From: Streptomyces uncialis
GTDB taxonomy: Bacteria > Actinomycetota > Actinomycetes > Streptomycetales > Streptomycetaceae
Reading direction: 5' to 3'
DNA: 64,000 nucleotides
Assembly: GCF_036250755.1 (NCBI RefSeq)
Contig: NZ_CP109583.1
Coordinates: forward strand, 4,278,001 to 4,342,000
The position numbers and the translations under genes are program-made. Below the pieces are notes generated by a model. The model did not search any database, was not told where the DNA came from, and saw only the letters and a list, made by a program, of their open reading frames with translations. Positions 60,706 to 64,000 of the stretch are shown here, in pieces (the stretch's first letter is position 1; each line of letters opens with the position of its first letter).

Positions 60706-62574
60706 ATGACTCATGCCCGATTCGACCGCCTCAGACCGCGCGTCCTGCGCACCGCGGCCGTGGCGGCGCTCTCGACGGCCCTGCTCGCGGGCGGCGGCAC
60801 CCTGCCCGCGCACGCGGCCCCGGCGGACGGCGCGGACCGCCCGTCCGCCGCCACCCGCCCCGTCGCGCAGGCCAAGGTCCCGCAGGCCGAGCTCCGTACC
60901 CGGCTGGCCGGGGCGACCGACGCCGTGGGCGCCGAGGCCGTGCGCAAGGCCGAGGCGCAGGCGAAGGCGACGGCGCGGACGGCGGCCGGGGACGGTGGTG
61001 CGCGGGCGACCGGGGACGGTGGTGCGCGGGCGGCCGGGGACGGTGGTGCGCGGGCGGCCGGGGAGGGCGCCCGTATGCGGCCGTTCATCATCGGCGGTTC
61101 GCAGACGACCGTAGGCGCGGCGCCCTGGATGGTCCAGCTGGCCTACTTCAACCAGGGGACCGGCGAAGGGTACTTCTGCGGAGGTTCCCTCGTCGCCGCG
61201 GACAAGGTGCTGACGGCGGCGCACTGCGTCGACGGACTCGACTGGCGGGTCCACGGTGTCGCGCTCACCGGCGCCACCGGTCTGTACGACTCCGCCGCGG
61301 GCACCCTCGCGGGCGTGCACCGGGTGTGGAAGCACCCGAAGTACCGGGCGGCCACCGCCCAGAACGACATCGCCGTGGTGACCCTGGACCGCCCGGTGAA
61401 GCAGAAGTGGCTGCGGCTCGCGGCCACCGGGGACACCGCGCTGTACAAGCCCGGCACCTCCGCGACGGCGTACGGCTGGGGTCTGACCTCGGGCCGTGCG
61501 GACGGTCAGATGGCGGCGAAGCTGCGCAAGGTGAGTCTGCCGATGGTCGCGGACGCCACCTGTGACCGCGCGATGCGCAATCTGCTGGGCCGGGACTACT
61601 TCGTCGCGGGCCAGATGGTGTGCGCGGGCAAGCCCGCGTCCGGCGCGGACCGGGGGACGACCAGTACGTGCAACGGTGACTCCGGCGGACCGCTGGTGGT
61701 CGGCGGGAAGATCGCGGGCGTGGTCTCGTGGGGCGTCGAGGGCTGCACGGCCAAGGGCGCGTACCCGGTGTTCGCGAAGGTCAGCTCGTACGTGGCGGCG
61801 GCGCAGGCGCGGATCGACGACACGGATCTGTCGTACGACGGGCGCGCGGATCTGCTGGGGCGTACCTCGGCGAACAAGCTGTACCAGATGAACAGCCGGG
61901 GCCGTTCGCTGGCGGGCCGCTCCACCGGGGCGGCCGGCTGGCAGTCGGTGAGCTGGGGCCTCCAGGTGGACCTGGACCGGGACGGCGAGCAGGACCTGCT
62001 GTACCGCAACTCGCGGGACGGCAAGCTGTACCGCAACTACCGCGACAGGGCGGGCCGGTACACGACCATGCAGGTGTCGTCGGTGGGGGGCGGCTGGAAG
62101 TCGTACGCCGTGCCGGGGGACCTCTCCGGTGACGGATGGCCCGATCTGGTGGCGCTCGACGCGTCGGGCAACGCGTATCTGTACCCGGGCAAGGGGAACG
62201 GGCACTTCCACGCCAAGAAGAAGGTCGTCTCCGCTGCCTGGAAGGGCGCGAAGCTGTTCGGGCGGGGCGATCTGACGAACGACGGCAAGGCGGACCTGCT
62301 GGTGCGGGACAAGGCCGGCACCGTCTGGCTGTACCGGGGGACCGGCAAGGCGTCGGCGCCGTTCGCGGGACGGATCAAGGCCCGGTCGAACTGGAAGTTC
62401 ACCGCGCTGGTCGGCAACGGCGACATGACGGGCGACGGCATCGCGGATGTCCTGGCCCGTGAGTCGAACGGCAAGCTGTGGCTGTACCCCGGTACGGGCA
62501 AGGCGTCGTCGTCGCTGTTCGGTACCCGGGTGTCGCTGGGTTCCGGCTTCAACCAGTACAACCTGCTGTTCTGA
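60706..62574 (+). CDS. Secreted trypsin-like serine protease with VCBS/FG-GAP repeats
   Basis: 622 aa from the ATG at 60706. Signal peptide ending AHA, an Ala/Arg-rich propeptide with three GDGGARA(T/A) octapeptide repeats, then a chymotrypsin-fold domain: mature start IIGG at 128, catalytic H173 (AAHCVDG), D221 (QNDIAVVTL) and S326 (NGDSGGP). Asp/Gly-rich VCBS/FG-GAP repeats fill about 375-622 (DLDRDGEQDLLYRN, DLSGDGWPDLVAL, DLTNDGKADLLVRD, DMTGDGIADVLARES), typical calcium-binding beta-propeller blades. Likely an exoprotease held to a surface or substrate by the propeller. Confidence 0.92.
   Translation: MTHARFDRLRPRVLRTAAVAALSTALLAGGGTLPAHAAPADGADRPSAATRPVAQAKVPQAELRTRLAGATDAVGAEAVRKAEAQAKATARTAAGDGGARATGDGGARAAGDGGARAAGEGARMRPFIIGGSQTTVGAAPWMVQLAYFNQGTGEGYFCGGSLVAADKVLTAAHCVDGLDWRVHGVALTGATGLYDSAAGTLAGVHRVWKHPKYRAATAQNDIAVVTLDRPVKQKWLRLAATGDTALYKPGTSATAYGWGLTSGRADGQMAAKLRKVSLPMVADATCDRAMRNLLGRDYFVAGQMVCAGKPASGADRGTTSTCNGDSGGPLVVGGKIAGVVSWGVEGCTAKGAYPVFAKVSSYVAAAQARIDDTDLSYDGRADLLGRTSANKLYQMNSRGRSLAGRSTGAAGWQSVSWGLQVDLDRDGEQDLLYRNSRDGKLYRNYRDRAGRYTTMQVSSVGGGWKSYAVPGDLSGDGWPDLVALDASGNAYLYPGKGNGHFHAKKKVVSAAWKGAKLFGRGDLTNDGKADLLVRDKAGTVWLYRGTGKASAPFAGRIKARSNWKFTALVGNGDMTGDGIADVLARESNGKLWLYPGTGKASSSLFGTRVSLGSGFNQYNLLF
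60988..61059. repeat. 24-bp tandem repeat in the protease propeptide
   Basis: Three units start at 60988, 61012 and 61036, with the beginning of a fourth at 61060. The unit GGGGACGGTGGTGCGCGGGC plus four bases encodes GDGGARA(T/A), in frame. Copy number could differ between strains. Confidence 0.85.
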
Positions 62575-62660
62575 GCCCGTCCGGGCACTGAACCCCCGGC
62601 CCGGGTGGACGCGCTGCGCGTGCGTACCGCCCGGGCCGGGACCACTTCTTCGTCGGCTTC

Positions 62661-62861
62661 GTGGTGGCCTCCCAGCTCGGCGGCCGTGTCCTCGACAAGC
62701 GGGACGCGCGTCCGGCGATCCGCACGGACCTCGCCGAGGCGAACCAGTGGGTGTTCTACGGCATGGCCGCGGCCCTGGCCCTGGCCTTCCTCTGCGCTCT
62801 GGCCCATCCGGGCACGAGGGTCACGGGTACGAGGTTCACGGGCGAGACCGATAGCACATGA
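62661..62861 (+). pseudogene. Membrane-protein fragment
   Basis: The frame opens after a TGA at 62589 and reads AYRPGRDHFFVGFVVASQL, then GGRVLDKRDARPAIRTDLAEANQWVFYGMAAALALAFLCALAHPG. Only weak GTG starts (62661) are available, inside what looks like a protein domain, so the gene is probably 5'-truncated. The last helix is hydrophobic. Its stop overlaps the next ATG (ATGA). It may be the tail of a larger membrane protein lost by deletion. Confidence 0.35.
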
Positions 62862-63271
62862 GGGATATAGCTCTTCCAGTGCATAATGGTGAGGTGAGCT
62901 GGGAAATCCTCCTGTGCGAAGAAGTCAGCGAATGGTTTGTCGATCTGGTCCGGACAGACCCGGCGTCGGCTCATCTGGTCGAACAGGCGATCGATGTCCT
63001 CGCCGCTCAAGGACCAACCCTCGGACGGCCGCTGGCGGACCGGGTGAGCCGCTCGCGCCACCACAACATGAAGGAGCTGAGACCAGGATCGGCCGGTACG
63101 TCCGAGGTGCGGATTCTCTTCGCGTTCGACCCCTTACGACAGGCTCTACTTCTCGTCGCCGGGGACAAGAACGGCAGCTGGAACGCCTGGTACGACACCA
63201 ATATCCCGATCGCCGACAAACGGTTCGACAAGCACCTGGATAGCCTGGGTGCCGCGATCGACGAAGCGTGA
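62858..63271 (+). CDS. higB: HigB-like (RelE/Gp49) toxin
   Basis: 137 aa from the ATG at 62858; a GTG at 62894 (VSWEILLCEEV) is an alternative. Phage-derived Gp49/HigB-type mRNA interferase: WEILLCEEVSEWFVDLVRTDP, LVEQAIDVLAAQGPTLGRPLADRVSRSRHHNMKELRPG, VRILFAFDPLRQALLLVAGDKNGSWNAWYDTNIPIADKRF. Toxin first, antitoxin 29 bp after, the usual HigBA order. Confidence 0.85.
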   Translation: MRDIALPVHNGEVSWEILLCEEVSEWFVDLVRTDPASAHLVEQAIDVLAAQGPTLGRPLADRVSRSRHHNMKELRPGSAGTSEVRILFAFDPLRQALLLVAGDKNGSWNAWYDTNIPIADKRFDKHLDSLGAAIDEA

Positions 63272-63300
63272 ACGTATGCACAGTTGGGAGAGGGCTGATC

Positions 63301-63630
63301 ATGCACAACTGGAAGGACGTCAAGGCCGAAGCCGCAGCCATCCACAAGGAGAACGGCACGCAGATCAGCGAGGACCGGAAGGCCGGCATCCGTGAGGGGA
63401 TGGAGGCCCGTGTGAGGGCCTATCGTCTCGCCGAGATCCGCGAGGCACAGGCACTGACGCAGACGGATGTCGCCAAAGCCATGGGGACGACACAGTCCAA
63501 CGTCTCCCGCTTCGAGCGCGGCGAACTCGGGCGTTCCGAGCTCGCGACAATCAGCGCCTACGTCGAGGCCCTCGGTGGCACCCTGCATCTGGTCGCCGAC
63601 TTCGGGGACCGTCAGCTCAGGGTGAGCTGA
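63301..63630 (+). CDS. higA: HigA-like XRE antitoxin
   Basis: 109 aa from the ATG at 63301 (GAGAGGG upstream). The N-terminal 40 residues probably wrap the toxin (HNWKDVKAEAAAIHKENG), followed by a helix-turn-helix: YRLAEIREAQALTQTDVAKAMGTTQSNVSRFERGELGRSELATISAYVEALGGTLHLVADFG. Neutralises HigB and represses the operon. Confidence 0.85.
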   Translation: MHNWKDVKAEAAAIHKENGTQISEDRKAGIREGMEARVRAYRLAEIREAQALTQTDVAKAMGTTQSNVSRFERGELGRSELATISAYVEALGGTLHLVADFGDRQLRVS

Positions 63631-63833
63631 CCCGCCGAGTCAGCGCCCGGCCGCGTCGCGGGCCGTACGCCGCGAACCCGCACACGGGCCTGGCCGTCGG
63701 TGCCGCTCCGACGGGACGCCCACCCTCCGTGTTCCTGATCCGGACGGGTCACCCGCGCGGCGCTGCTGCGGTGCCCGGCCCCGACCGCGCTGGTCTACTG
63801 ACCGAGGGCGGCAGCGCCCGGGTACGGGGTCCA

Positions 63834-63857
63834 GGTTCGGGTTCGGGTTCGGGTTCG
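63834..63857. repeat. 6-bp simple repeat GGTTCG
   Basis: Four tandem GGTTCG units at 63834-63857, just upstream of the last gene. No known role. Confidence 0.8.
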
Positions 63858-63875
63858 TGGTGAAGGAGTGGGCGC

Positions 63876-64000
63876 GTGACGACAGCGATCATCGGTACCG
63901 GGGCGATCGGGGCGCGGCTGGCCGCTTCCCTCACCCAGGGCGGCGAGTCCGTGCTGGTCGCGGGCCGCGATCTCGCGAAGACCCGGGAACTAGCCGACCA
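63876..64000 (+). CDS. NAD(P)-binding oxidoreductase (3' part outside window)
   Basis: The GTG at 63876 follows AAGGAG at a good distance and reads TTAIIGTGAIGARLAASLTQGGESVLVAGRDLAKTRELAD before the window ends. GTGAIGxRLA is a dinucleotide-binding Rossmann motif, and the AGRDLAKTRELA segment is typical of NADPH-dependent F420 reductase/NADP oxidoreductase coenzyme F420-dependent proteins. The family cannot be fixed from 41 residues. Confidence 0.65.
   Translation, partial: MTTAIIGTGAIGARLAASLTQGGESVLVAGRDLAKTRELAD

Overview
The window is chromosomal DNA of a Streptomyces or a very close relative. The evidence is very high GC with strong third-position G/C bias, frequent GTG starts, XRE/DUF397 gene pairs, and a core gene order (nagA ... 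cdgB ... terD ... msiK ... rlmB-cysS ... ispF-ispD-carD ... phoP-phoR/phoU) that, from memory, runs like Streptomyces coelicolor from about SCO4284 down to SCO4228. That synteny is recalled knowledge, not a search result.

Layout. 1-2.2 kb: GlcNAc-6-phosphate deacetylase (cut by the window edge) and a PfkB sugar kinase. 2.4-6.4 kb: a small secreted protein, an LCP cell-wall ligase and a membrane-anchored carbohydrate-binding protein. 7.5-9.2 kb: the diguanylate cyclase CdgB, preceded by two palindromes. 9.7-12.2 kb: flavin reductase, ArfB-type peptidyl-tRNA hydrolase, TerD and a hypothetical protein. 12.3-14.3 kb: a compact four-gene cassette (small Cys protein, DUF6879, XRE/DUF5753 regulator, DUF397). 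14.5-19.5 kb: an M1 peptidase lipoprotein, then an HbpS-like haem-binding protein divergent from a SenS/SenR-like two-component pair. 19.6-23.8 kb: hypothetical, pentapeptide-repeat protein, quinone-oxidoreductase-like enzyme with a Gly-rich insert, and an MFS exporter.

24.4-30.6 kb is accessory: two type I-E-like CRISPR arrays in the same orientation, each behind a copy of the same leader, enclose about 5 kb of small regulators, a phosphotransferase and an XRE/DUF397 pair. No cas gene is present anywhere in the window. 30.6-36.9 kb continues with accessory-type genes: an antitoxin-like protein, an HD hydrolase and XRE regulator, a HATPase, an acetyltransferase, an aminoglycoside-phosphotransferase-like kinase and a FAD oxidoreductase. 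37.4-39.7 kb encodes an unusual fusion of an Mrr-type endonuclease with a TerD domain. 39.8-43.5 kb: a HATPase, an XRE/TPR regulator behind a 10-bp-phased repeat array, and an esterase.

43.7-59.4 kb is conserved core: tRNA-Thr, msiK with a DasR-like operator, nucleotidyltransferase, DoxX protein, rlmB, cysS, ispF, ispD, carD, a lipoprotein, phoP-phoR and divergent phoU. 59.5-64 kb: a Cys-rich mini-protein, a trypsin with C-terminal VCBS-like repeats, a HigBA-type toxin-antitoxin pair and the start of an NAD(P)-binding oxidoreductase.

The most striking non-coding signal is a composite element present six times (about 6.5, 23.9, 37.0, 42.0, 46.8 and 59.9 kb). Each copy has a nearly invariant core of about 105 bp. 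In the full-length copies the core lies between arms built from units of about 88 bp carrying the short motif GCGCAGTTCCCCGCG, and the arms are inverted around the core. Most copies lie at gene 3' ends, three of them between convergent genes. No feature type I can name fits the core.
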